The notes under the pieces: generated by a model
Databases searched by the model: none
What the model was told of the DNA's origin: nothing
What the model saw: the letters and a program-made list of their open reading frames with translations, nothing else
Assembly: GCA_947498025.1 (NCBI GenBank)
Contig: CANMJR010000027.1
Coordinates: 1-38,628 of the forward strand
Direction: 5' to 3'
Origin: Helicobacteraceae bacterium
GTDB lineage: Bacteria; Campylobacterota; Campylobacteria; Campylobacterales; Sulfurimonadaceae
Length of the DNA stretch: 38,628 nt
Made by a program: the position numbers and the translations under genes
Part shown: positions 25,404-34,614 of the stretch, piece by piece
How positions within the stretch are numbered: the stretch's first letter is position 1
Layout: every line of letters starts with the position of its first letter

Positions 25404-26387
25404 CTCTTTCACCTTTAAAAAAGCGTCACTGTTTTTGTAAAGGTATGCTCTTAGTTTAGGCTCTATTTTTAGAGTTCTCATCTCTTCTTTAAACTTTTTT
25501 GACATGGCTGTTTCATCTTTAATATAGGGAGTTATGAAAACAGACCCATGCTCTTGAACAACCAAAAATTTTCTTCCCAGCACAACGCACCTATCATGTT
25601 CGAGTAGCTCTCTTTCGCTGGCGCTCGGCATATAGAGTTGCGACTTCAGGTACTTGTCTATGGCGTAAATATCGGCTCTTCTGTTTTGTGAACTTTTAAA
25701 ATAGGCAAAATCTTTTATCGTTTTTACCTCAATTTTCTCAATCAAACACTCCCTGTCTCTATCGAGATAATCGAAACTTTTTTTAATGCCGCCAAGATAT
25801 TTTTCTATCAAAGGCAGAGAGTAGTTGTGTCTAAACGCATTTCTTTTTATATCTTCATTCAGGTTGCTTTCATCTTCAAAGTAGTGAATCTCATTTGCAT
25901 GCAGATAGACCAGAAGCTCTGTTTTATCAAGATGCAAAAGTGGGCGGAGAAGTGTGTAGTTTTTTCTTTGCTGCATCCTTTGCATGCCTGCTATCTCGGC
26001 ACATCCTGCACCCTTGCAAAACTGCATAAGCATCCATTCAAACCTATCTCCGAGGTGATGAGCTGTTATAAGATTTTCATACCCATAGGAGTTTATAAGC
26101 TCTTCAAAAAAGTTGTATCGTATCTCTCTTGCACTTGATTCGAAGTTTTTTTCACACTTTGGAGCTTTCAAGAGATGGCATGTTAGGTTATGAATGCGTG
26201 CGAGAGCTTGTGCATATGCAACTTCCTCTTTGCTTTGCGCTCTTATGCCATAGTCAACAATGGCGATATCAAATTTTATGTTGTGATTAAGGAGTATAAA
26301 AAAGAGGGCAGTGGAGTCACCTCCACCCGAGAATGCCAAAAGGTTTTTTTTACCCTCTAACAGTTGGAGTGAAAATGGCTCAAGCAT
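25386..26387 (-). CDS. tilS: tRNA(Ile)-lysidine synthase
   Basis: A 333-residue enzyme that attaches lysine to C34 of the CAU-anticodon isoleucine tRNA, so that it reads AUA. The ATP-pyrophosphatase loop LLAFSGGGDSTALF (SGGxDS, residues 20-25) is followed by the family segments IVDYGIRAQSKEE and LITAHHLGDRFEWMLMQFCKGAG. RPLLHLDKTELL and FEDESNLNEDIKRNAFRHNY, the tRNA/lysine-recognition region, come next. The short C-terminal domain is typical of the compact epsilonproteobacterial form. I chose the ATG at 26387, which overlaps the rimO stop by eight bases; the TTG at 26393 is less likely. Confidence 0.93.
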   Translation of the reverse strand: MLEPFSLQLLEGKKNLLAFSGGGDSTALFFILLNHNIKFDIAIVDYGIRAQSKEEVAYAQALARIHNLTCHLLKAPKCEKNFESSAREIRYNFFEELINSYGYENLITAHHLGDRFEWMLMQFCKGAGCAEIAGMQRMQQRKNYTLLRPLLHLDKTELLVYLHANEIHYFEDESNLNEDIKRNAFRHNYSLPLIEKYLGGIKKSFDYLDRDRECLIEKIEVKTIKDFAYFKSSQNRRADIYAIDKYLKSQLYMPSASERELLEHDRCVVLGRKFLVVQEHGSVFITPYIKDETAMSKKFKEEMRTLKIEPKLRAYLYKNSDAFLKVKELLSSG

Positions 26388-27696
26388 TATCAACTGTGGC
26401 GGTCAAGATAGTGCCGACAAGCTCTGTCACTTTAGCCTTGTAGATTACGCCAAACGCTAACTCATCGTCGGATGTTTTGTCATTTACATAAATCTCACCG
26501 TCTATCTCAGGTGCCCATAAAAGTTTTCTCGCACTGAGCAGTGATTCATGCTCATCACTCTCGCCGTCAATCACAAGTTCAATCTCTTTGCCAATCTCGC
26601 TTAAGAGTGATTTCTGCATCACTTCGCTGCTGATTGCACCCAGCATTTCAGCTCTTAGAGCAATCACATCTGCAGGGATTTTGTGGCTCATCTCATGTGC
26701 CGGAGTTGTCTCCTCGTCCGAGTAGGAAAAAACATTGATTCTGTCAAAACCGAACTGCTCTGCAAACTCGCACATCTCTTCAAACATCTCAGGAGTCTCT
26801 TGCGGATGCCCGACGATGAAGCTTGTACGCACAAAAGAGTTCGGCAAAGCTCTCATAAAATCTAAAAGTTCAAGCGTTTTTTCTTTGCCGAATCCTCGCT
26901 TCATAATGCGAAGCATCTCGTCGTTTATATGTTGAATCGGCATGTCAAAATAGTTGTGGAAAATCTCACTTTTTGCGATGTTCTTTAGGAGTGCAATAGT
27001 CGTTGTGGATGGGTAAAGATAGAGAATTCTGGCACTTTTTACACCCTCAATAAGCTCTATGCGTTGAATGAGCAAACTTAACCCGTCTTTTATATTTTGG
27101 TCTCTCAGATAAGAGGAGCTGTCTTGTGAAACAAAGCTAAAATCGAAGTACCCTTTTTTAACAAGCCCCTCAACCTCTTTGGCAATTGAGTCAAGATTCC
27201 TAGAATTTAATTTGCCTTTAAAAGAGGGAATTGCACAGAAACTGCATGTCTGATTGCACCCCTCAGAGAGCTTGATGTAAGCGTGATAAGTAGAACCTGT
27301 TACAATCCGCTCCGCTCCGTCAATCAAAAATACTTTGTCGGAGAAACGGCTCTTCTTCTCGCGCAAAAGCTCATCAATTCTGTCATAATCGCCTACCCCT
27401 GTGAAAATGTCAACTTCAGGCATGTCTGCTGCCAAGTCCTCTTTGTACCTCTCGCTCAAACACCCTGCCATTACCAAAACAGAGTCCTCTTTTCGCGCTT
27501 CATGCAGGTTCAAAACAGTGTTGATAGACTCCTGTTTTGCAGCGTCGATAAATCCACATGTATTGACGATAATTACATCCGCCTCTTCTTGATTATCTGT
27601 GAGTTCAAAGTTTTGAAGTTTGCCCATCATAACTTCCGTATCGACAAGATTTTTAGTGCATCCAAGAGATACGATGTGGAGTTTATTATTTGTCAT
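26380..27696 (-). CDS. rimO: ribosomal protein uS12 methylthiotransferase RimO
   Basis: A 438-residue radical-SAM enzyme that methylthiolates the conserved aspartate (Asp89 in E. coli numbering) of ribosomal protein S12. N-terminal cluster cysteines are C13 (SLGCTKNLVDTE), C47 (VNTCGFID) and C79 (AGCLSERY). The radical-SAM motif is C147-x3-C151-x2-C154 (CNQTCSFC), followed by AIPSFKGKLNSR, the RimO signature distinct from MiaB. A TRAM domain ends the protein. It is translationally coupled to tilS. With miaB at 20450 the window carries both bacterial methylthiotransferase types. Confidence 0.95.
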   Translation of the reverse strand: MTNNKLHIVSLGCTKNLVDTEVMMGKLQNFELTDNQEEADVIIVNTCGFIDAAKQESINTVLNLHEARKEDSVLVMAGCLSERYKEDLAADMPEVDIFTGVGDYDRIDELLREKKSRFSDKVFLIDGAERIVTGSTYHAYIKLSEGCNQTCSFCAIPSFKGKLNSRNLDSIAKEVEGLVKKGYFDFSFVSQDSSSYLRDQNIKDGLSLLIQRIELIEGVKSARILYLYPSTTTIALLKNIAKSEIFHNYFDMPIQHINDEMLRIMKRGFGKEKTLELLDFMRALPNSFVRTSFIVGHPQETPEMFEEMCEFAEQFGFDRINVFSYSDEETTPAHEMSHKIPADVIALRAEMLGAISSEVMQKSLLSEIGKEIELVIDGESDEHESLLSARKLLWAPEIDGEIYVNDKTSDDELAFGVIYKAKVTELVGTILTATVDNA

Positions 27697-27763
27697 TTGT
27701 TATTCAATCCTATTTATGGTTAATACGCTTTATTATTCGTAACCACTGTGTAATAATTTTTGT

Positions 27764-27769
27764 ATTATA
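27764..27769 (-). promoter_or_regulatory. candidate -10 box for rimO-tilS
   Basis: TATAAT on the minus strand, about 67 bp before the rimO ATG, within the palindromic stretch GTATTATAC. The ATG lacks a strong ribosome site close by; AGGA lies further upstream than ideal. Confidence 0.4.
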
Positions 27770-27837
27770 CAGTATGTTGCCATTTTTCTTAATTTGTATC
27801 TACCTCTTTATTTTACTCATCAAGATTGTTTATCTTT

Positions 27838-27846
27838 TGCTATGAT
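27838..27846 (+). promoter_or_regulatory. extended -10 box for the diguanylate cyclase
   Basis: TGCTATGAT is an extended -10 about 50 bp before the GTG start. An A/T-only inverted repeat (ATTTTTT-AAC-AAAAAAT) and the ribosome site GAGAGGGGG lie between them. Confidence 0.4.
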
Positions 27847-27896
27847 ATTTAAGTTGATTATTTTTTAACAAAAAATCTATTGAGAGGGGGGATGCT

Positions 27897-29882
27897 GTGA
27901 GCATTAAATATAAGATATTTATTCCTGTCTTACTTATGGTTGTTTCAATAATTTCTTTAGTAGGTTACTTCAATATCCAAAATACAAAGAAAAATATTAT
28001 AAAACTTTCTATGGAACAATTACATTCATTGGGGTATATCACAAAAGAAAGAATAAACCAGTTTCTAAAACAAACAGAAGAGCAGGTTACTTCATTTAAT
28101 AGTCGTGTACTATTAAAGAAAACTCTTGAAGATCATATAAATGAGCCAACAAAAGAGATATCTAGCATACTTAACGCAATTGTAAGATCTACTTATACAA
28201 ATAATGGAACAATAAAAGATATTATTATTTTAGATACAAACGCTAAAATTGTTGCCTCAATAAGCGACAATACAATTGGAAATGGTTTCTCTTCAGAAAT
28301 GTTTGATAAATCAAAAAATGGGGTATATGCACATTTAAGTTCTATGGATAACAGCAAAAACCCAATACTGTGTATAGGGGCACCAATGTTTAATGACAAT
28401 ATATTTGTTGGCGTAAGTATATTTAAAATGAAACTTGATTATTTAAATGGAATACTACTGCAAAGAACAGGACTTGGTGAAACTGGAGAGTCATTAATGG
28501 GTGCAAAAGATAAAAATAATAATGTTGTTCTTTTTTCACCCTTAAGATATTCAGAATCTCCATTAGTACTATCCACTTCTCAATCCAAACAAGCAATCCC
28601 TATGCGGCTCGCACTTGAAAATAAAGTTGATAAAATAGAAAATGGACTAGATTACAGAAATATCCCTGTTATCTCATCAATGCATTACTATGAACCTTTA
28701 AAAATAGGGATAGTAGTAAAAAAAGATATTCAAGAAATCATGGAGCCAATCAATAAATTAATAGGAGAATTAATAATAATCTCTATTCTTGGATTTATTG
28801 CATCTATTATTATAAGTTTTATAATTACAAGATATATTACTGTTATAATTAATAGAATAGTAGATATTGCTTCAAATATATCAGAAGGAAATATTCATAA
28901 AAGAATTGAAGTTTTTACAAATGATGAGCTTGGGGTGCTATCTCATTCAATCAATAAAATGGCAGATTCACTTGTAACTATAAATTTAACACTTGAAAAT
29001 AAAGTTCACGAACAAACAATCAAACTTGAAAATGCCAATACTACATTGGAAAATATATTTAATATTACTCCTAATATAACATTACTTACAGATAGCAAAA
29101 CTCTTTTAAAAGCAAATAGTGAATTTTATAACTTTACTGGGTATGCAACTTTAGAAGATTTTTTACTCGATTATAATTGCATTTGTGATTTGTTTGTGGG
29201 ACTAGATGGTTATTTAAAACCCATAGTAGATGATATGTCTTGGGTTAAATATGTTGTTTTAAATAAAGGCAGAATTCATAAAGCGGTAATAGAAAAAGAT
29301 GGTGAAGAGTATTTATTTCTTGTCAATGCAACAGAATATTATGAAAACGACAAAGTATATTTTATTGCAGTTTTTGAAAATATTACAGAACTTCAAAAAG
29401 TAGCTTATACAAATCACTTAACAAAACTCATGAATCGTGTTAAAATTGATGAAATGCTTGAGCGATGTACCAATAATTATAAACGATATAAAAATATTTA
29501 CTCAATAATATTGCTTGATATAGATCACTTTAAATTAGTGAATGATACATATGGGCATTTGGTAGGAGATGATATTTTAAAGTACATAGCAATAATATTA
29601 AGGGAAAATACAAGAAATGTTGATTTAGTTGGCAGATGGGGTGGAGAAGAGTTTTTAATAATTTCAAGAGAAACAGATATAAATGGAGCTTTTGTGTTAG
29701 CTGAAAAAATCAGAAAGAATGTTGCGTCTTATGAGTTTGAAATAGCAAAAAATCAAACCATAAGTCTTGGTGTTGCTCAAATAAAAGAGAATGAAAAAAT
29801 TGATGAACTTCTAAAAAGAGCAGACGATGCGCTTTATGAAGCCAAAGAAAGAGGAAGAAATAGAGTAGTTGTATCAAATTAG
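27897..29882 (+). CDS. membrane sensor diguanylate cyclase
   Basis: A 661-residue signalling protein predicted to make cyclic di-GMP. It has a first membrane helix (7-25), a periplasmic double-Cache-like sensor (about 35-285) and a second membrane helix (291-312). A HAMP domain (to about 365), a PAS-like domain (about 378-500; LENIFNITPNITLLTD) and a GGDEF domain (501-661) follow. The active-site motif is GGEEF (582-586), a functional variant, with the metal-binding segment LLDIDHFKLVNDTYGH. The product-inhibition I-site RxxD is present (RNVD, 573-576), five residues before GGEEF. The start is GTG with a strong GAGAGGGGG site; the nearby ATG at 27892 stops at once. It stands alone between divergent rimO and the flavoprotein gene. 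Confidence 0.93.
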   Translation: MSIKYKIFIPVLLMVVSIISLVGYFNIQNTKKNIIKLSMEQLHSLGYITKERINQFLKQTEEQVTSFNSRVLLKKTLEDHINEPTKEISSILNAIVRSTYTNNGTIKDIIILDTNAKIVASISDNTIGNGFSSEMFDKSKNGVYAHLSSMDNSKNPILCIGAPMFNDNIFVGVSIFKMKLDYLNGILLQRTGLGETGESLMGAKDKNNNVVLFSPLRYSESPLVLSTSQSKQAIPMRLALENKVDKIENGLDYRNIPVISSMHYYEPLKIGIVVKKDIQEIMEPINKLIGELIIISILGFIASIIISFIITRYITVIINRIVDIASNISEGNIHKRIEVFTNDELGVLSHSINKMADSLVTINLTLENKVHEQTIKLENANTTLENIFNITPNITLLTDSKTLLKANSEFYNFTGYATLEDFLLDYNCICDLFVGLDGYLKPIVDDMSWVKYVVLNKGRIHKAVIEKDGEEYLFLVNATEYYENDKVYFIAVFENITELQKVAYTNHLTKLMNRVKIDEMLERCTNNYKRYKNIYSIILLDIDHFKLVNDTYGHLVGDDILKYIAIILRENTRNVDLVGRWGGEEFLIISRETDINGAFVLAEKIRKNVASYEFEIAKNQTISLGVAQIKENEKIDELLKRADDALYEAKERGRNRVVVSN

Positions 29883-29931
29883 AGAAATGATGTTTACTCT
29901 TTTTTGCCTCCGGTAATAGCATAAGTTTTAG

Positions 29932-29937
29932 TATAAT
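29932..29937 (+). promoter_or_regulatory. -10 box, predicted leaderless start
   Basis: TATAAT ends six bases (ACAAAG) before the ATG of the flavoprotein gene at 29944, and no ribosome site is seen. The spacing is identical to that at 7501/7508 and 17692/17699. Confidence 0.5.
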
Positions 29938-29943
29938 ACAAAG

Positions 29944-31092
29944 ATGAAAATATATGATGTATTAATTTTGGGTGCAGGTGCAAGCGGTTTGATGTGCGCT
30001 TCGCAAATGGATAAAAGATGCTCTGTGGCAATTGTAGATAGTAACGCAAAAGTAGCTTCTAAGCTTAAAATATCAGGCGGCGGTAAGTGCAACATCACAA
30101 ATGTGAGTGTGGGCGACGAGAACTTTGACGGAAATGCAGAGCTGATTTCCTCAGTTTTGGAGGGTTTCTCAAAAGAGGATTTATTAGATTTTTTAAACAA
30201 AAACGGCGTTAAACTTGAACTTAGAAAAAATCGTTACTACTTCTGCAAAGACTCTTCCGATGAGATAATAGATGTTCTAAAAAAATTAACTCGGCATGTG
30301 GAGATACTTTTAAACACGGAGATTTTTGAAACAACAAAAATTGATGATATTTTTAACATTAAAACCTCAAGAGGCATTCTAAAGACAAAAAAATTAGTAG
30401 TTGCAACCGGCGGCAAAAGCTACACAACTCTAGGTGCAAGTGAAATCGGTCTGAAAATCGCAAAAAGTTTTGGCATAAAAGTAAAAGAGTTTACCCCAGC
30501 ACTTGTGGGCATGACCCTCCAAAAAGAGCAGTTTTGGATGAAAGAACTCAGCGGACTGAGCTGTCATGTTCACATCAAAGTGGGCAATAAAATCTTAAAA
30601 GAGGAGATGCTTTTTGCGCACAAGGGCATAAGCGGCCCTGCTGTTTTATCTGCTTCACTTTATTGGCAAAAAGGAAATATGAGCATAAATTTTCTACCTC
30701 AAAACAATATTTTTGACCTGATTAAGGGAAGTAAAAAACAGCTTAGCTCAGTAATCCCGCTCCCAAAAAGGTTGTCAAAAGCGATTTTAGATGCACTGAA
30801 TATTGAAGATGTTGAGTGCAAAAAAATAACGGCGCAGATAAAAGAGCAACTCCAAAAAATTCATAACTACGAGTTTGCACCGGCAGGAAACTTCGGCTTC
30901 ACAAAGGCAGAAGCGAGCCGTGGCGGAGTTGTAAGCGATGAACTTGATAAAAATACATTAGAGTCACTACATGTAAAAAATCTTTACTTCATAGGTGAAG
31001 TTGTAGATGTCACAGGAGAGCTTGGCGGCTATAACTTTCAATGGGCATTCAGCAGCGCAGTTGGCTGTGGTAGAGCCATAAAAATAACTTAA
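29944..31092 (+). CDS. NAD(P)/FAD-dependent oxidoreductase, HI0933 family
   Basis: A 382-residue flavoprotein of the HI0933/YhiN (BaiN) family. The N-terminal FAD-binding Rossmann motif is LILGAGASGLMCAS. Family-specific KLKISGGGKCNITNV, the middle VVATGGKSYTTLGASEIGLKIAKSFG and the C-terminal segments EASRGGVVSDELDKNTLESL and GEVVDVTGELGGYNFQWAFS are all present. Members are widespread and poorly characterised; BaiN was proposed to act on bile acids, which is unlikely to be relevant here. The gene appears monocistronic and precedes the polysaccharide locus by 67 bp. Confidence 0.88.
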   Translation: MKIYDVLILGAGASGLMCASQMDKRCSVAIVDSNAKVASKLKISGGGKCNITNVSVGDENFDGNAELISSVLEGFSKEDLLDFLNKNGVKLELRKNRYYFCKDSSDEIIDVLKKLTRHVEILLNTEIFETTKIDDIFNIKTSRGILKTKKLVVATGGKSYTTLGASEIGLKIAKSFGIKVKEFTPALVGMTLQKEQFWMKELSGLSCHVHIKVGNKILKEEMLFAHKGISGPAVLSASLYWQKGNMSINFLPQNNIFDLIKGSKKQLSSVIPLPKRLSKAILDALNIEDVECKKITAQIKEQLQKIHNYEFAPAGNFGFTKAEASRGGVVSDELDKNTLESLHVKNLYFIGEVVDVTGELGGYNFQWAFSSAVGCGRAIKIT

Positions 31093-31159
31093 ATTAATCA
31101 GTAACGAAGCAAATTTTCAATACAATCCTTCCCTTAAATTAACAATATATTGAGCAAAA

Positions 31160-32578
31160 ATGACAAATATAATTTTATGCGGCGGGAGTGGCACAAGACT
31201 TTGGCCAATCAGCCGCAACCTTATGCCAAAGCAGTTTGTTAAACTTTTTGACGACAAATCACTCTTTCAACTGACCCTCAAGCGAAATGCAAAACTCTGC
31301 AGTACGCAGTTTATCGTCTCAAATGCTGATCAATATTTTTTGGCGCTCGACCAAATTCAAGTGTCAAACGAGAGTGTTAAGTATCTTCTTGAACCAATCG
31401 GAAGAAACACCGCACCGGCAATTGCCCTTGCTTGCATGCTCTGTGCGGCGGATGAGATAGTTTTGGTTACCCCATCAGACCATCTTATAAAAAATGAAGC
31501 TGAGTATGAAAAAGTTTTAAAAAGAGCAAAAGAGCTGGCAGAGCAAAACTATCTTGTAACATTCGGCATCACCCCGACATTTGCCGAGACAGGATTTGGC
31601 TACATCGAAGGAGGGGATGTACACCCCACTAACGCTTTAGCGACGGGGGTATCGGCATTTAGTGCCAGAGATGTAAAAGCTTTCCATGAAAAACCGGATT
31701 TAGAGCGTGCCACAAACTATCTCAAAGCCGGAAATTACTACTGGAACAGCGGAATGTTTTGTTTTAAAGCCGGCGTATTTTTGGAAGAGCTTAAAAAATA
31801 TTCACCGGAGATTTACGCGGCATGTGAAAACGCACTAAAAAGCACAGATTCTCAAACCGGGTTGATAAGAATTAAACATGAAGCAATGCTAAAAATCCCA
31901 GAAGATAGCATAGACTATGCAGTTATGGAAAAATCTTCAAAAGTAAAAATTGTCCCTTCAGATATCGACTGGTCGGATTTAGGCAGTTTTGATGCATTGT
32001 ATGAAGAGTTGCCAAAAGATGAAAATAACAATACCAAAAATCCGAATCACATCGCGATAGACTCAAAAAATAACCTGATTTACGGTCATGAGAGAGTAAT
32101 AGCCACGGTGGATATAGAAGATTTGATAATCATAGACACTGGCGATGCTCTTCTTATAAGTAAAAAAGGCTCTTCACAAAAAGTGAAAGAGGTAGTAAAT
32201 CAGATTAAAATAAGAGGAAATAATTTACATAACATTCACCTCACGGCGCACCGTCCATGGGGAGCATACACTATTTTGGAAGATAGCCCCGGCTATAAGA
32301 TAAAACGCATCGAGGTAAAACCGGGATGCAGACTCTCCATGCAAAAACACTTCCACAGAAATGAGCATTGGATTATCGTAAGCGGAACAGCAACGGTAAC
32401 GGTAGGCAATGAAACAAGGCTCGTACGACCAAACGAAAGCACCTACATAAAAATGGGCGAAGTTCACAGACTCAGCAATGAAGGCAAAATTCCGGTAGTT
32501 CTCATAGAAGCACAGGTGGGTGAATATACAGGCGAAGATGACATCGTAAGAATTGAAGATGATTTTAAAAGGTTATAA
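31160..32578 (+). CDS. manC: mannose-1-phosphate guanylyltransferase / mannose-6-phosphate isomerase
   Basis: A 472-residue bifunctional type II enzyme. The N-terminal nucleotidyltransferase domain has GGSGTRLWPISRNLMPKQF and the substrate segments EPIGRNTAPAIALA, VTPSDHLI, FHEKPDLERA and YYWNSGMFCF. The C-terminal cupin isomerase domain (about 350-470) has RPWGAYTILE, KPGCRLSMQKHFHRNEHWI (metal-binding His/Glu) and SGTATVTVGN. It supplies GDP-mannose, the precursor for mannose- or fucose-type sugars in surface polysaccharide. It opens the polysaccharide cluster; the permease begins directly after its stop. Also called algA/cpsB/rfbM in other hosts. Confidence 0.93.
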   Translation: MTNIILCGGSGTRLWPISRNLMPKQFVKLFDDKSLFQLTLKRNAKLCSTQFIVSNADQYFLALDQIQVSNESVKYLLEPIGRNTAPAIALACMLCAADEIVLVTPSDHLIKNEAEYEKVLKRAKELAEQNYLVTFGITPTFAETGFGYIEGGDVHPTNALATGVSAFSARDVKAFHEKPDLERATNYLKAGNYYWNSGMFCFKAGVFLEELKKYSPEIYAACENALKSTDSQTGLIRIKHEAMLKIPEDSIDYAVMEKSSKVKIVPSDIDWSDLGSFDALYEELPKDENNNTKNPNHIAIDSKNNLIYGHERVIATVDIEDLIIIDTGDALLISKKGSSQKVKEVVNQIKIRGNNLHNIHLTAHRPWGAYTILEDSPGYKIKRIEVKPGCRLSMQKHFHRNEHWIIVSGTATVTVGNETRLVRPNESTYIKMGEVHRLSNEGKIPVVLIEAQVGEYTGEDDIVRIEDDFKRL

Positions 32579-33352
32579 TTGAAACACAATATTTTATTAG
32601 CCTTTAGTTTTGCAAAAAGAGATTTTAAAGAGCGTTATGTAGGCACGGGGTTAGGGCAAATCTGGTACATTCTCTCTCCAATAATTACCATACTTATTTA
32701 CACCGTTATATTTTCTGATTTTATGAAAATGAAGTTAAACATCATAGATAATTCATACGCATATAGTATTTATCTCGTTCCGGGGCTTCTTGCATGGACA
32801 TCCTTCAGTACGATTATCATGCGATTAAACAACTCAATACAAGAAAAGTCAAATCTGATTAAAAAAATAAGTGTACCAATCTATGTCTATCAGCTGAGTA
32901 TTATAATCACAGAATTCGCTCTTTTACTTCTCTCCTACTCATTAGCCTTACTCTTTTTGCTTTTGGTAAACCACCCCATAACAACAACTTTTTTCTACCT
33001 TCTTCCTATTCTCTTTTTGCAAACAATTTTTGCTTTTGCTCTGGGGGTGATACTCTCTCTCTTTACCCCTTTTTTCAAAGATTTAAAAGAGGCTGTTCCT
33101 ATCGTAGTGCAGCTCTGGTTCTGGATGACCCCGGTTATCTACATGAAAGAGATGTTGGCAGACAAATATCCGGCTCTTTTAGTTTACAACCCATTTTTTT
33201 ACTTTGCAAATATATATCAAGAGATATTTTTGTACTCAAAAGCACCGGCATTGAGTGACTTGCTGCTTTTAACACTCATTACTTTCATTACGCTTTTTTT
33301 AGCAGGATTTTTATATAAAAAAATGATAGCAACTATAAAAGATATTATCTAA
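32579..33352 (+). CDS. ABC-2 type polysaccharide export permease (Wzm-like)
   Basis: A 257-residue integral membrane protein with six predicted helices and the Wzm/KpsM/TagG signature. The N-terminal amphipathic start (FAKRDFKERYVGTGLGQIWYILSPI), GLLAWTSFSTI and the C-terminal FWMTPVIYMKEM followed by YNPFFYFANIYQ are typical. It would carry lipid-linked O-antigen or capsule chains across the inner membrane with an ATPase (Wzt). No ATPase gene follows in the window, which is unusual because wzm and wzt are normally adjacent. The start is TTG immediately after the manC stop, with AAAGG upstream. Confidence 0.85.
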   Translation: MKHNILLAFSFAKRDFKERYVGTGLGQIWYILSPIITILIYTVIFSDFMKMKLNIIDNSYAYSIYLVPGLLAWTSFSTIIMRLNNSIQEKSNLIKKISVPIYVYQLSIIITEFALLLLSYSLALLFLLLVNHPITTTFFYLLPILFLQTIFAFALGVILSLFTPFFKDLKEAVPIVVQLWFWMTPVIYMKEMLADKYPALLVYNPFFYFANIYQEIFLYSKAPALSDLLLLTLITFITLFLAGFLYKKMIATIKDII

Positions 33353-33354
33353 AC

Positions 33355-34614
33355 ATGCCAAATAAAATATATTTAGACTGCACGCACACCTACAACTCCG
33401 GACTTAATACAGGCATTCAGAGAGTTGTAAAAAACATTGTAAAAAATATTCCGCAAGTGTCAAAAGAGCTGGGTATAGAGATTATACCGGTCGTATCTAT
33501 CTCAAACCAATACTACTCGTTTGATGCTTTTTCTGAGGGGAATAAAAAGAGTAATAATCTAAAACTGTTTCTAAAAAAAGCGTATGTTGCCATGAGAGCT
33601 TTTTTAGATTTCATACTGCCTAAAAAATTAAGTAAAACCTTATACAACCCAAGCATAGGAATTTTTATAAACAAACTGACGGACAAAATACTCTTTTCAA
33701 AAAAAATAGATGCCGACAAGCTAGTAAGCTTAGAATCGAACGATATTTTAATTCTCATAGACTCAACATGGCTCAACAACAACTACAAACAACTGGGTCA
33801 TTTAAAACAAAAGAGTGTAAAAATCGTAGCAGTTATTTACGACATTATCCCAATCTCTCATCCGGAATTTTGCAATATTGACATAACCGCATCATTGCAA
33901 GATTGGTACAAAAAAGCCACCAAATTCATAGATGGATATATAGCAATATCAGAGAGTGTCAAAGAGGACACATACAGATATATTCAAAATAACATTAACT
34001 CGAATATAGATAAAAAAAAGTTTGACTACTTCTATCTAGGCACAAATTTCAGCACAGAGTATGATGAAAAAAAAGTTCCCGACACCTTTAAAAATCATTT
34101 CAAAAACCCTAACACCTACTTAACGGTAAGCACAATAGAACCGCGAAAGAACCACTCCTATATCTTAGATACATTCGATAGATTATGGGAGAGCAACGAA
34201 GATGCTACTTACATCATGATAGGGCGAATCGGCTGGAACACGGAGAGCTTAATCAAGAGAGTAAAATCGCATAAAGAGTACAACAAAAGGCTTTTTCTTC
34301 TTGAAGATATAGACGACAACTCCCTTGTTTACGCCTATAAAAACTCAAAAGCACTTATCTTTGCTTCACACATCGAAGGTTTTGGTCTGCCCATCATAGA
34401 GAGCCTTTTTTATAAATTGCCTGTTCTTGCCTCAAACACTCCTATTCACAGAGAGATAGCAAAAGAGAACGCAACCTATTTTGACTTAGCAGACACTCAT
34501 AGTTTGTTAAGTATAATAAAAAGCCAAAATATTAAGCCGGTAAACGATTTTATCTGGCAAGATTGGTTTCAAAGCACAAAAGAACTGATATTAAAAAGCA
34601 AAGAGATGGTATGA
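33355..34614 (+). CDS. glycosyltransferase, GT4 family (GT-B fold)
   Basis: A 419-residue cytoplasmic enzyme expected to add a sugar to the growing surface glycan. The N-terminal acceptor domain begins IYLDCTHTYNSGLNTGIQRVVKN, and the GIQRVV start is found in mannosyltransferase-like WbdA-type proteins. The C-terminal donor domain carries STIEPRKNHSYILDTF, the glycine-rich turn and HIEGFGLPIIESLFYKLPVLASNTPIHREI, the E-x7-E motif of GT4. Given ManC upstream, a GDP-mannose donor is plausible but inferred. It starts two bases after the permease stop and overlaps the next gene by four. Confidence 0.88.
   Translation: MPNKIYLDCTHTYNSGLNTGIQRVVKNIVKNIPQVSKELGIEIIPVVSISNQYYSFDAFSEGNKKSNNLKLFLKKAYVAMRAFLDFILPKKLSKTLYNPSIGIFINKLTDKILFSKKIDADKLVSLESNDILILIDSTWLNNNYKQLGHLKQKSVKIVAVIYDIIPISHPEFCNIDITASLQDWYKKATKFIDGYIAISESVKEDTYRYIQNNINSNIDKKKFDYFYLGTNFSTEYDEKKVPDTFKNHFKNPNTYLTVSTIEPRKNHSYILDTFDRLWESNEDATYIMIGRIGWNTESLIKRVKSHKEYNKRLFLLEDIDDNSLVYAYKNSKALIFASHIEGFGLPIIESLFYKLPVLASNTPIHREIAKENATYFDLADTHSLLSIIKSQNIKPVNDFIWQDWFQSTKELILKSKEMV

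Noticed and set aside
27283-27723. Plus-strand ORF of 146 codons
   Set aside because: It lies opposite rimO, which has all family cysteines; composition of the plus-strand frame is that of an antisense shadow.
34563-34610. Upstream start for the 754-residue membrane protein
   Set aside because: It would overlap the preceding glycosyltransferase by 52 bases; the ATGA junction at 34611 is the usual coupling seen elsewhere in this window.
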